This document shows, piece after piece, positions 1 through 6,770 of a DNA stretch of 10,941 bases (position 1 is the stretch's first letter; the number at the start of each line of letters is the position of its first letter). A model generated the notes under the pieces. The model searched no databases. It saw nothing but the letters and a program-made list of their open reading frames with translations, and was not told the DNA's origin. This stretch comes from Gallionellaceae bacterium. Lineage in GTDB: Bacteria > Pseudomonadota > Gammaproteobacteria > Burkholderiales > Gallionellaceae. Both the position numbers and the translations under genes were made by a program. The stretch lies in assembly GCA_021731185.1 (NCBI GenBank), contig JAKFXW010000177.1:1-10941 (forward strand), given 5' to 3'.

Positions 1-92
1 GAGGGTGCTCAAAATGTTGCGTGCTGCCATTTATTAAAACTGAAATCACTATCAACTCATTGTCGGGTTGCGGTAAGATTCGCATTCTACAT

Positions 93-166
93 GCGGGTGT
101 AGCTCAATGGTAGAGCAGAAGCTTCCCAAGCTTACGATGAGGGTTCGATTCCCTTCACCCGCTCCA
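93..166 (+). tRNA. tRNA-Gly, anticodon CCC
   Basis: A full cloverleaf can be drawn. The 7-bp acceptor stem GCGGGTG pairs with CACCCGC. The D arm is GCTC/GAGC with loop AATGGTA. The anticodon loop is TTCCCAA, giving anticodon CCC, which reads GGG glycine codons. The T arm is GAGGG/CCCTT around loop TTCGATT. The discriminator base is T163, and CCA is encoded at 164-166. The anticodon stem GAAGC/GCTTA leaves one G-A mismatch at its outer pair (27-43). A T-rich run (GTTTTCTCTC) follows directly and could help termination. Upstream, TAAGAT at 74-79 is a possible -10 box, but I see no convincing -35. The first 92 bases show no gene. Confidence 0.96.
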
Positions 167-284
167 GTTTTCTCTCGCAACAGTGCACAGAATCTGTCAT
201 CACCAAGCAAAGCCAAGTGTAGGAAAGTTTCGTAGTAAAATGTAACGCTATCTGCAAATATTCCCAATATTCTAAGACTAAATA

Positions 285-2315
285 ATGAATCCACTGCTTA
301 ACTTCACTGGCCTGCCGCGTTTTGCGGAGATTAAACCTGAACATGTCTCACCTGCAATAACGCAATTGCTAACAGAAAATCGCGCACTAATTACACGTTT
401 ACTAACCGATACTGCACCCCCCACTTGGCAGAATTTTGTTGTGCCAATGGAGGATGCCAATGAGCGTTTGACACGCGCGTGGGGGCCGGTCGGGCATTTG
501 AATGCGGTGATGAATAGCGCGGAATTGCGCGAAGCATATAACGCTACACTGCCAATCATCACGCAGTATTACGCCGAGCTCGGGCAGAATTTAGCACTAT
601 TCAAAAAATTCAAGCTGCTGCGTAACAGCCATGAGTACACGGGTTTGAGCGCGGCGCGTAAGAAAATTATCGAGAATGAGTTGCGCGATTTTCGGCTCGG
701 TGGCGCGGAGTTAGCCGACGATAAAAAAGCACGCTATCTGGAGATTCAGGAACGCTTGTCAGAATTATCGTCACGCTTTTCTGATAACTTATTGGATGCA
801 ACTAATGACTACACCTTGCTAGTCGAAGATAAAGGCGAGTTGAGTGGCCTGCCGGATGATGTGTTGCAGGCCGCGCAAGAAGCCGCCAAAGCTACGGGCA
901 AAACAGGCTGGTTATTCACGCTTAAAGCACCGTCCTATATGCCCATCATGCAATTCGCCGATAACCGCGCTTTGCGCGAAAAAATGTATTGCGCCTATAG
1001 CACGCGCGCCAGTGAGTTTGGAAAACCGGACTGGGACAACACGCCGTTGATGGAAGAGATCATCAAGCTGCGCGGCGAGGAGGCAAGGTTGTTGGGCTTC
1101 GCTAATTTCAGCGAATTATCACTCGCCAGCAAGATGGCCAGTTCGACGCAGCAGGTGCTGGAGTTTATGCGCGAGCTATCACGCCGCGCCCGGCCTTTTG
1201 CAGAAAAAGATTTAGCTGAGTTGCGGACGTTTGTACGCACCGAGTTGAGATTGCCAGACTTACAATCGTGGGACATCGGCTACGCCAGCGAAAAATTGCG
1301 TGAGCAGCGTTACGCATTTTCCGAGGAGGAGGTGAAACAATACTTTCCAGAAGATGCGGTGCTGCCTGGCATGTTCAAATTAATCGAGACACTGTATGGC
1401 TTGCAGATCAAGGTATCCAGCGCGCCAGTATGGCACGACGACGTGCGCTTTTTCGATATACGCAATCAGCAGCAGCAATTAGTCGGTCAGTTTTATCTCG
1501 ACCTGTATGCGCGCAATAGCAAACGTGGTGGGGCGTGGATGGATGATGTGATTTCGCGTCGCCGCTTATCCAGTGGCATACAAACTCCAGTCGCGTATCT
1601 GAACTGTAATTTTTCACCTCCAGTGGGCGGCAAACCTGCGGTGTTCACGCACGATGAAGTGATTACGCTATTCCATGAATTCGGCCACGGCCTGCATCAC
1701 CTGCTGACCGAAGTGGAAGACCTGGCCGTTTCAGGTATACACGGCGTGGAGTGGGATGCAGTGGAGTTGCCCAGCCAATTTATGGAGAATTTTTGTTGGG
1801 AATGGAATGTGCTGAAAGACATGACGCGGCATGTTGAAAATGGTGCCGCATTACCCCGCGCATTGTTTGACAAGATGTTGGCTGCGAAAAATTTTCAGAG
1901 CGGATTGCAAACTCTCCGGCAAATAGAATTCTCATTGTTCGACATGCTGATGCACAGCCATTTCGAAGCTGGTGGTGGCAAGAGTATTCTGCAATTATTG
2001 GATGAAGTACGCGCCGAAGTTGCAGTGCTAATCCCGCCTGCATTTCAGCGTTTCCCACATAGCTTCTCGCATATATTCGCTGGCGGCTATGCAGCGGGCT
2101 ACTATAGTTATAAGTGGGCGGAAGTCTTGTCTGCCGATGCGTATAGTTTATTTGAGGAGCATGGCGTGTTGAATCCCGATGTTGGTGCGCGTTTTCGTAG
2201 CGAGATTTTGGCGATGGGTGGCAGCCGTGATGCAATGCAATCTTTCACCGCATTCCGTGGACGTGAGCCGAGCATCGATGCGCTATTGCGGCACAATGGT
2301 TTGATTGAAGCTTAG
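285..2315 (+). CDS. prlC: Oligopeptidase A (M3 family zinc metallopeptidase)
   Basis: A 676-residue cytoplasmic zinc endopeptidase of family M3A, which degrades short peptides, including cleaved signal peptides in enterobacteria. The length is close to E. coli OpdA/PrlC (about 680). The zinc motif HEFGH is at residues 464-468, followed by GLHH. The third metal ligand is expected to be Glu494 in the block DAVELPSQFMENF, by alignment with thimet oligopeptidase. The C-terminal block SHIFAGGYAAGYYSYKWAEV is also typical of the family. There is no signal peptide. The ATG at 285 has only a weak purine-rich stretch (TAAGA) upstream, but the N-terminus NPLLNFTGLPRF matches family starts. A 118-bp spacer separates it from the tRNA; I see no strong promoter there, although TAAAAT at 236-241 is a weak -10 candidate. 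It heads a plus-strand group with the lipoprotein, the DUF4124 protein and xthA. Confidence 0.96.
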   Translation: MNPLLNFTGLPRFAEIKPEHVSPAITQLLTENRALITRLLTDTAPPTWQNFVVPMEDANERLTRAWGPVGHLNAVMNSAELREAYNATLPIITQYYAELGQNLALFKKFKLLRNSHEYTGLSAARKKIIENELRDFRLGGAELADDKKARYLEIQERLSELSSRFSDNLLDATNDYTLLVEDKGELSGLPDDVLQAAQEAAKATGKTGWLFTLKAPSYMPIMQFADNRALREKMYCAYSTRASEFGKPDWDNTPLMEEIIKLRGEEARLLGFANFSELSLASKMASSTQQVLEFMRELSRRARPFAEKDLAELRTFVRTELRLPDLQSWDIGYASEKLREQRYAFSEEEVKQYFPEDAVLPGMFKLIETLYGLQIKVSSAPVWHDDVRFFDIRNQQQQLVGQFYLDLYARNSKRGGAWMDDVISRRRLSSGIQTPVAYLNCNFSPPVGGKPAVFTHDEVITLFHEFGHGLHHLLTEVEDLAVSGIHGVEWDAVELPSQFMENFCWEWNVLKDMTRHVENGAALPRALFDKMLAAKNFQSGLQTLRQIEFSLFDMLMHSHFEAGGGKSILQLLDEVRAEVAVLIPPAFQRFPHSFSHIFAGGYAAGYYSYKWAEVLSADAYSLFEEHGVLNPDVGARFRSEILAMGGSRDAMQSFTAFRGREPSIDALLRHNGLIEA

Positions 2316-2339
2316 TATTTGTTGTCATTTAACTTGTAC

Positions 2340-2344
2340 GGAGG
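2340..2344 (+). promoter_or_regulatory. Ribosome binding site deciding the lipoprotein start
   Basis: GGAGG lies four bases before the ATG at 2349. The frame is open back to a TTG at 2319, but that codon lies 5' of this site. The 80-residue product from 2349 is therefore preferred over a 90-residue one, and only this start places the signal peptide at the N-terminus. Confidence 0.7.
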
Positions 2345-2348
2345 AATC

Positions 2349-2591
2349 ATGCGAAATATATCCCACCTTAAAAAAATAAAAAATGCGTTAGCCATAGGTA
2401 CGATTATAACCACGACCTGTGTCCTGCTTGGCTGTGGTGATAAGCCGATCTCGCCACCACCGCCAAAAATTGAACCATCGAAATTATTTGAGCAAGAACG
2501 TTCTGCCCTTGAAAAGGCGAAAGGCATAGAGCAGCAATTAAATAAAAATACCGAACAATTAAAACAAGATGTCGAAAAACAGGCGCAATAA
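2349..2591 (+). CDS. Small putative lipoprotein, function unknown
   Basis: An 80-residue product that I do not recognise as a named family. It starts with a basic region (residues 1-12, with K8, K9 and K11), then a hydrophobic stretch (about 13-27) ending in a lipobox LLGC at 26-29, so Cys29 is the predicted lipidated residue after signal peptidase II cleavage. Residue +2 is Gly rather than Asp, which by the usual Lol rule in proteobacteria favours outer-membrane sorting (inference). After the lipobox comes a proline run (PPPP, about residues 35-38), then a charged, Glu/Gln/Lys-rich helix (about 43-80) that could form a coiled coil. It lies 33 bp after prlC and 30 bp before the DUF4124 gene, with its own strong Shine-Dalgarno, so co-transcription is plausible. 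It could be a periplasmic spacer or tether, but nothing in the sequence proves that. Confidence 0.8.
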   Translation: MRNISHLKKIKNALAIGTIITTTCVLLGCGDKPISPPPPKIEPSKLFEQERSALEKAKGIEQQLNKNTEQLKQDVEKQAQ

Positions 2592-2610
2592 AATTTCATC
2601 ACAAGATTGA

Positions 2611-2617
2611 GGGAGGG
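2611..2617 (+). promoter_or_regulatory. Ribosome binding site deciding the DUF4124 protein start
   Basis: GGGAGGG lies four bases before the ATG at 2622. A TTG at 2607 in the same frame is 5' of this site and would put charged residues before the signal peptide, so it is not the start. Confidence 0.7.
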
Positions 2618-2621
2618 TCAT

Positions 2622-3149
2622 ATGAAACACATATTACTACCGCTATTTATCTTTATGTTTATCCTGCCCAGTGCCCAGTCTGCCGAACGCTTTCGCTGGG
2701 TAGACAAGGCTGGCAATGTACATTACGGTGACACGCCGCCAGCCGATGCGATCAATATAAAATCCAAAAATATTTCTGTAACTCAATCGCCAAACGATGA
2801 CCTTTCTTTTGCTACGCGCCTAGCACAAAAAAATTTCCCAGTTACCGTATACATTGGTAATGGCTGCGGGGATGTGTGTGACAAGGGGCGCAGTTTGTTA
2901 AAAAAACGTGGCATTCCATTCGATGAAAAAATTCTTACAACCCAGGCGGATATTGATGAATTCACAAAGCAAACGGGTAGTGATTCCGTGCCAGTACTAG
3001 CCGTGGGCACAACTTATTTCAAAGGATATTCTGCTGAGGGTTGGCACAGCGCACTCAGTACCGCAGGTTATCCGAAAGACGCACCTTATCGCGCACCCCC
3101 TCCTCCGCCTGCGCCGCCTGTTCCTGCCGCTCAAAATTCTGCCGAATAA
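2622..3149 (+). CDS. Secreted DUF4124 / glutaredoxin-like protein
   Basis: A 175-residue exported protein. Residues 1 to about 20 form a signal peptide (MKH, hydrophobic core, then PSAQSA), with likely cleavage near residue 20-21. Residues 22-40 match the DUF4124 N-terminal pattern (RFRWVDKAGNVHYGDTPP). Residues 73-148 look like a thioredoxin-fold glutaredoxin domain: strand VTVYIG, a cysteine pair C82 and C86 with three residues between (CGDVC), helix, then a cis-Pro site SVPVL with Pro124 and a Gly-Tyr after FK. The tail (156-175) is rich in Pro and Ala. Classical glutaredoxins carry CxxC, so the wider spacing may alter or remove dithiol activity. A periplasmic thiol role is inferred only. 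The stop codon overlaps the xthA start by one base (TAATG), suggesting translational coupling. Confidence 0.85.
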   Translation: MKHILLPLFIFMFILPSAQSAERFRWVDKAGNVHYGDTPPADAINIKSKNISVTQSPNDDLSFATRLAQKNFPVTVYIGNGCGDVCDKGRSLLKKRGIPFDEKILTTQADIDEFTKQTGSDSVPVLAVGTTYFKGYSAEGWHSALSTAGYPKDAPYRAPPPPPAPPVPAAQNSAE

Positions 3150-3925
3150 TGAAACTTGCCACTTGGAATGTAAACTCGTTAAACGTGCGTCTGCCGCATG
3201 TGTTGGATTGGCTGGCGGCGAATCAACCCGATGTGTTGTGCTTGCAAGAACTCAAACAAGAGGACAAAAAATTCCCATTAGCTGAGCTGCAACAGGTCGG
3301 ATATCAAGCCGCGTTCGTTGGACAAAAAACCTATAACGGTGTAGCCATCATCTGCAAATCAATGCCGCAAGATGTAGTGTTAAATCTGCCTAATTTCGAA
3401 GATGAGCAAAAACGCTTGGTCGCTGCGACGCTAAATGGGGTGCGGGTGATATGCGTGTATGTGCCGAACGGACAGAGCCTGGATTCCGATAAGTATCAAT
3501 ACAAATTGGCGTGGCTGGTGGCATTGGTCGAATGGCTAAAAACAGAATTAGTGCGCTATCCAAAACTGGTGTTGCTGGGCGATTTGAATATCGCACCGGA
3601 AGACCGCGACGTGCATGACCCCGCCGCATGGGTCGGTAATGTCTTGGTGAGCGAGCCGGAGCGTGCAATGTTTCGCGCGCTGGAACAACTCGGCTTACGT
3701 GATAGCTTTAGATTATTTGAACAACCCGAAAAATCTTTTTCCTGGTGGGATTACCGCATGATGGGATTTCGCCGCAATCACGGATTACGCATCGACCACA
3801 TCCTCATCAGCAAACCTCTAGTCGCGCACTGCACAAGCTGCATAATCGACAAAGCGCCACGCAAACTAGAGCGCGCCTCCGACCATACGCCGGTAGTAAC
3901 AGAAATTGGAGTTGATACTAAATAA
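3149..3925 (+). CDS. xthA: Exodeoxyribonuclease III (AP endonuclease, EEP family)
   Basis: A 258-residue cytoplasmic Mg-dependent base-excision-repair nuclease that cuts at abasic sites and has 3'-5' exonuclease activity. E. coli XthA has 268 residues. Expected active-site residues are visible: Asn7 (WNVNS), Glu34 (CLQELK), Tyr104 (VYVPNG), Asp145 and Asn147 (LLGDLNIAPEDRDVHDP), Asp216 (RIDHIL) and the Asp245-His246 pair (ASDHTP). The open frame continues upstream to 3041, but that part overlaps the previous gene in another frame and lacks the family N-terminus. MKLATWNVNS from ATG 3149 is the correct start. That ATG shares its A with the previous TAA stop. The TAA stop at 3923-3925 lies inside the candidate target duplication of the repeat element that follows. 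Confidence 0.96.
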   Translation: MKLATWNVNSLNVRLPHVLDWLAANQPDVLCLQELKQEDKKFPLAELQQVGYQAAFVGQKTYNGVAIICKSMPQDVVLNLPNFEDEQKRLVAATLNGVRVICVYVPNGQSLDSDKYQYKLAWLVALVEWLKTELVRYPKLVLLGDLNIAPEDRDVHDPAAWVGNVLVSEPERAMFRALEQLGLRDSFRLFEQPEKSFSWWDYRMMGFRRNHGLRIDHILISKPLVAHCTSCIIDKAPRKLERASDHTPVVTEIGVDTK

Positions 3926-3926
3926 A

Positions 3927-4066
3927 GGGCATCTCTGAAAATTCAACTTCCGTTGCCATACTGTGTTGCTCACAAAAAATTACTCCTAACATATCAAACT
4001 ATGCGTCGTCATAATTTTTTGTTCGCGCCTTGTCTGGCTTAGTAATTTGAATTTTTAGAGGTGCCC
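3927..4066. mobile_element. MITE-like palindromic element (copy A) between xthA and tatC
   Basis: A 140-bp non-coding element. Its ends, 3927-3946 (starts GGGCATCTCTGAAAATT) and 4047-4066 (ends TTTTTAGAGGTGCCC), are inverted repeats matching at 18 of 20 positions. The flanks TAAA (3923-3926) and TAAA (4067-4070) form a candidate 4-bp target duplication. Inside, an 11-bp perfect inverted repeat (3972-3982 with 4012-4022, ACAAAAAATTA) and a central CATA/TATG pair (3990-3993 with 4000-4003) make the whole element one long imperfect palindrome. It has no room for a transposase, so any movement would need a related insertion sequence elsewhere. It lies between convergent genes and could affect transcript ends in both directions, although neither side has the classic GC hairpin plus T-run. 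A diverged copy lies at about 9034-9200. Confidence 0.75.
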
Positions 4067-4105
4067 TAAATGCAAAGTTTTCATCTTCATCACAAATTTT
4101 TATGA

Positions 4106-4843
4106 CTACTGTTCCGTAGTCTCTACGCCCTCATCCTTTATCACCAAACTAACCACCACAATGCCTGCCTCGTACAATATCCACAGTGGCACAGCCAGCA
4201 TAAATTGCGAAACAATATCGGGCGGAGTGAGAATTGCTCCAAGTATGAACGCACCTACGATTACGTAAGAGCGCGCTTCTCTAAGCTGCGTGATGCTCAC
4301 AATTTTTGACCACGCTAGAGCCACTACCACTACGGGCACTTCGAAGGTTGCACCAAATGCGATAAACATACCCATGACGAAACTTAAGTATTTATCAATA
4401 TCGGTCATGACAGCAACACCCGTGGGTGCTGCTGCGGTAATGAATCCGAACACTACGGGGAATACGGCAAAGTACGCAAATGCCATGCCGCTTAAAAATA
4501 ATAGATAACTGACTGTAATCAGCGGCAATACCATGCGCTTTTCGTGTTTGAGCATACCCGGTGCTGCAAACAGCCAAATTTGATACAAGATATAGGGCAG
4601 CGAAATTAAAAATGCGACCATCATTGCAACTTTGAGTGGTACAAAAAATGGTGTAATTACATCTATAGCGATCATCTGCCCGCCTTGCGGTAGCTTGTTC
4701 AACATGGGTTGTGCCAGCAGCGCGTAAAGGTCTGCGGCCCACGGCAAGAGGCAGACAAAAACGATCAGCAAAGCCGCAAATGAGTATAGTAAACGGTTGC
4801 GAAGCTCAATCAAATGACCTATAAAAGTTTCGGTGGTTTTCAT
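4106..4843 (-). CDS. tatC: Sec-independent protein translocase subunit TatC
   Basis: A 245-residue inner-membrane protein with six predicted hydrophobic helices. It is the core of the Tat receptor that binds twin-arginine signal peptides. Conserved features are visible: the N-terminal HLIELRNRL (Glu13, Arg15), the first cytoplasmic loop with LFAAPGMLKHEKR, FGATFEVPV with its conserved Glu, and LTPPD in the last periplasmic loop. The open frame also allows a TTG at 4846 directly after the tatB TGA, but the ATG at 4843 gives the standard N-terminus, so I use it. Neither start has a clear Shine-Dalgarno; the sequence before it is the C-rich end of tatB. Translation is probably coupled to tatB, three bases upstream. 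This is the last gene of the his-tat operon and faces xthA across the repeat element. Confidence 0.95.
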   Translation of the reverse strand: MKTTETFIGHLIELRNRLLYSFAALLIVFVCLLPWAADLYALLAQPMLNKLPQGGQMIAIDVITPFFVPLKVAMMVAFLISLPYILYQIWLFAAPGMLKHEKRMVLPLITVSYLLFLSGMAFAYFAVFPVVFGFITAAAPTGVAVMTDIDKYLSFVMGMFIAFGATFEVPVVVVALAWSKIVSITQLREARSYVIVGAFILGAILTPPDIVSQFMLAVPLWILYEAGIVVVSLVIKDEGVETTEQ

Positions 4844-4846
4844 CAA

Positions 4847-5350
4847 TCAAGGAGGAGGGGGTTTTGCGGGCAATTCATCTGGCGTTGGAATTTCTACAGT
4901 TGGCGTTTCTCCAGAAACGGCAGGCGTATTTTTGGATGAAGCAACGCGTCTTGATTTTCTGGGTTTGGGTGCAGAGACTTCATTTGTGGCGATTTCATCG
5001 GGTGGCGAGGTTTCAGAAATAAAATTAGTCACTCTTTTTGGCTCTGTAGCCTGCACCGTTTGCACGGCAGCTTCGTTTATTTGTTGCACTTGATTGTCAA
5101 TCGACCTTGAAGTGTTGGTAATAGCATCCTGTGCCAGATTATATTGTTGCTGAATTCTTTCTTGAATCTTAAGCAACTCTTCCATTCGTATCTCGCGCGA
5201 CATGTCAGTTTTTATGCTATGAAAATAAAGCTTCAATCGCGACACAAATTTACCCACATCGCGCGCCACTTTGGGTAATTTTTCCGGGCCAATGACGAGC
5301 AGTGCGACAACCGCAACCACCATCATTTCGGCAAAACTGATATCAAACAT
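4847..5350 (-). CDS. tatB: Sec-independent protein translocase subunit TatB
   Basis: A 167-residue inner-membrane protein that works with TatC in binding Tat substrates. It has the TatB N-terminus MFDISFAEMM with Glu8, a transmembrane helix at about residues 6-20, and the Gly21-Pro22 hinge (GPEKLP). An amphipathic helix follows at about 24-50. The middle part (about 55-95) is Gln/Glu-rich and helical. The C-terminal part (about 105-167) is low-complexity, rich in Pro, Ser, Thr and Lys, and ends in four prolines. Such tails vary widely in TatB. The ATG follows tatA by 15 bp without a strong Shine-Dalgarno. Phe2-Asp3 and Glu8 separate it from TatA. Confidence 0.94.
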   Translation of the reverse strand: MFDISFAEMMVVAVVALLVIGPEKLPKVARDVGKFVSRLKLYFHSIKTDMSREIRMEELLKIQERIQQQYNLAQDAITNTSRSIDNQVQQINEAAVQTVQATEPKRVTNFISETSPPDEIATNEVSAPKPRKSRRVASSKNTPAVSGETPTVEIPTPDELPAKPPPP

Positions 5351-5365
5351 GGCGGGGCAAGCAGA

Positions 5366-5605
5366 TCATACTTTGGTATGGGTTTTGTCTTTGACCTCAC
5401 CCTCGATGGTCTGACCGCCAACCTGCCTGGTTACATCATCCTGTGTGGTGTCACTTTTGGGGTCTTCTGCCGTCTTCATTCCTTCCTTAAAGCCTTTTAC
5501 CGCTCCACCCAGATCACTGCCCATGTTGCGCAATTTTTTAGTACCAAAAATTAAAATGATAACCAGCAATACAACCAACCAATGCCAAATGCTAAATGAA
5601 CCCAT
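5366..5605 (-). CDS. tatA: Sec-independent protein translocase subunit TatA
   Basis: A 79-residue inner-membrane protein that multimerises to form the Tat transport pore. It has a short N-terminus MGSFSIWHW, one transmembrane helix (about residues 6-20), the Phe20-Gly21 hinge (FGTKKLRNMG), and an amphipathic helix with GGAVKGFKEGM. The C-terminus is acidic and polar, typical for TatA. A strong AGGAGG at 5612-5617 sits six bases before the ATG. It starts 27 bp after the hinT stop and ends 15 bp before tatB. The strong binding site fits the higher level of TatA compared with TatB and TatC known in other bacteria (inference). Confidence 0.96.
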   Translation of the reverse strand: MGSFSIWHWLVVLLVIILIFGTKKLRNMGSDLGGAVKGFKEGMKTAEDPKSDTTQDDVTRQVGGQTIEGEVKDKTHTKV

Positions 5606-5611
5606 GATGAA

Positions 5612-5617
5612 CCTCCT
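5612..5617 (-). promoter_or_regulatory. Strong ribosome binding site of tatA
   Basis: Read on the minus strand, AGGAGG followed by a six-base spacer and ATG. It is the best Shine-Dalgarno in the minus-strand operon and lies in the 27-bp gap after hinT. Confidence 0.75.
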
Positions 5618-5632
5618 AAAAAATAATTGAAA

Positions 5633-5980
5633 TTATTCGCGCCGTACCATCGGTGGAATATTGCCGCCACCTATAATATGAATATGCAGGTGAAACACCT
5701 CCTGCCCTCCGCCCTTACCAGTATTGATAACAGTTCGAAAACCGCTATGCAAACCTTGCTCCTTCGCTAACTTGGAAGCTTGCAGCAAAATATTCCCTAA
5801 CAACTTTGCATGACTGTCATTGGTTTCTGACAATGATTCAATATGCAATTTAGGGATCAACATAAAATGCACGGGTGCGACCGGATGAATATCGTGAAAT
5901 GCAAACAATTCCTCATCTTCATAAACTTTGCGACAGGGAATTTCACCACGCACAATTTTACAAAAAATGCAGTTGCTCAC
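5633..5980 (-). CDS. hinT: HIT-family nucleotide phosphoramidase (HinT)
   Basis: A 115-residue cytoplasmic histidine-triad protein that hydrolyses purine nucleoside phosphoramidates such as AMP-lysine. The N-terminus has CxxC (Cys4, Cys7: CIFCKI). The triad is H97-L-H99-I-H101 followed by IIGG, and His99 should be the nucleophile. The block DIHPVAPVHFMLIPK at about residues 30-44 is also typical. The start is GTG at 5980; it overlaps the hisE TGA by four bases (GTGA), which supports it over later starts. HinT between hisE and tatA is the usual order in betaproteobacteria. Its biological link to histidine synthesis is not clear from the sequence. Confidence 0.95.
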   Translation of the reverse strand: MSNCIFCKIVRGEIPCRKVYEDEELFAFHDIHPVAPVHFMLIPKLHIESLSETNDSHAKLLGNILLQASKLAKEQGLHSGFRTVINTGKGGGQEVFHLHIHIIGGGNIPPMVRRE

Positions 5981-6351
5981 TTTTCACCTAATCCAGCTAT
6001 GTCGCGACCAGCTATTTCATCCAGCCCCGAGACACCCTCGCGCCGTGCTAATTCCTGCAACACGTCTTGCGCGCTACGATTGTGCTGCGCCAAGAGTACC
6101 ATGCAATGAAACCACAAATCCGCTGTTTCATATACCAAGTGCTGTGCATCCCCGCTCTTCGCCGCCAGTAATACTTCCGTTGCCTCCTCGCCAATTTTTT
6201 TCAGTATGGCATCTTCGCCCTTGCTGAATAATTTTGCGACATAGGAATTGTCTGCCGCATTACCTGCCAAATTATCTGCCGAATTACCAACGGTTCGACC
6301 TTTACGAGTGGCAATGGTTTCGGTCAATCTTTGTAAAATATCATCAGCCAT
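5977..6351 (-). CDS. hisE: Phosphoribosyl-ATP pyrophosphatase (HisE)
   Basis: A 124-residue cytoplasmic enzyme for step 2 of histidine synthesis: it removes pyrophosphate from phosphoribosyl-ATP. The MazG-like all-alpha core is intact: KGEDAILKKIGEEATEVLLAAK at about residues 44-65 and HLVYETADLWFHCMVLL at about 71-87, with the metal-binding acidic residues (E46, D47, EE, E75, D78). An unusual insertion lies between RKG (16-18) and SYV (36-38), where family members usually have only a few residues. It is made of three tandem four-residue units, SADN, LAGN and AADN. The ATG overlaps the hisI TAA by one base (TAATG), and the stop overlaps hinT by four bases. HisE and HisI are separate proteins here, unlike the fused enterobacterial HisIE. 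Confidence 0.95.
   Translation of the reverse strand: MADDILQRLTETIATRKGRTVGNSADNLAGNAADNSYVAKLFSKGEDAILKKIGEEATEVLLAAKSGDAQHLVYETADLWFHCMVLLAQHNRSAQDVLQELARREGVSGLDEIAGRDIAGLGEK
6247..6282 (-). repeat. Three tandem 12-bp repeats inside hisE
   Basis: On the coding strand the units are TCGGCAGATAAT, TTGGCAGGTAAT and GCGGCAGACAAT (6282-6271, 6270-6259, 6258-6247). They share NNGGCAGRYAAT and encode SADN, LAGN and AADN (residues 24-35). Each unit is four codons, so changes in copy number keep the frame. The insert sits just before the conserved SYV block, in a surface-loop-like region. Confidence 0.8.
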
Positions 6352-6770
6352 TATTTTTTGTGCATCCCTTTAGGGAGTAACGTATTGGAATAGATTGCTT
6401 CCGGGCTTTTGATGGCCGTTTCGACTTCTACCCAGCGACCTTTTGTCAGTACCCTAAAAAAACAACTTTCTCGACCCGTGTGGCAAGCTATTCCGCCCAC
6501 TTGCTCAACGCACAACAGTAGCACGTCATTATCGCAATCCAAACGGATTTCTTGCACACGCTGCACATGACCAGACTCTTCGCCCTTGTGCCACAGTTTT
6601 TTGCGTGATCTCGACCAGTATACAGCCTCGCCTGTTTGTACTGTTTGCTTGAGCGCCTCGTGGTTCATCCACGCCATCATTAACACTCGCCCAGAACTTG
6701 CATCTTGCGCGATGGCAGGCACTAAACCGTCATCCGACCAGTTTACTTTTTTTAACCAGATTTCGCTCAT
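6351..6770 (-). CDS. hisI: Phosphoribosyl-AMP cyclohydrolase (HisI)
   Basis: A 139-residue cytoplasmic enzyme for step 3 of histidine synthesis: it opens the purine ring of phosphoribosyl-AMP. The metal site is complete: Asp78-Cys79-Asp80 with Asp82 (LDCDND), then Cys96 (GIACHTG) and Cys103 (ESCFF). The three cysteines are the expected zinc ligands and the aspartates the Mg ligands. Other family blocks are MMAWMNHEAL (31-40), YWSRSRKKLWHKGE (51-64) and SGHVQ (66-70). The ATG overlaps the hisF TGA by four bases (ATGA), and the stop overlaps the hisE start. The monofunctional form without HisE is usual in betaproteobacteria. Confidence 0.96.
   Translation of the reverse strand: MSEIWLKKVNWSDDGLVPAIAQDASSGRVLMMAWMNHEALKQTVQTGEAVYWSRSRKKLWHKGEESGHVQRVQEIRLDCDNDVLLLCVEQVGGIACHTGRESCFFRVLTKGRWVEVETAIKSPEAIYSNTLLPKGMHKK

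Noticed and set aside
52..344. Minus-strand open frames across the tRNA and the prlC upstream region (80 and 70 residues)
   Set aside because: They read the tRNA-Gly gene backwards, a common source of false proteins, and have no binding site or family features.
1780..2235. 151-residue open frame antisense to prlC
   Set aside because: The sense strand encodes an intact metallopeptidase, and the antisense product has no domain or usual composition.
3926..4105. Classic bidirectional intrinsic terminator between xthA and tatC
   Set aside because: The stems are AT-rich and no T-run follows the outer stem on either strand. The long terminal repeats with flanking TAAA fit a mobile element better, although an effect on termination is possible.
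4844..4846. TTG as the tatC start
   Set aside because: It abuts the tatB stop, but the following ATG gives the standard TatC N-terminus and is the stronger codon.
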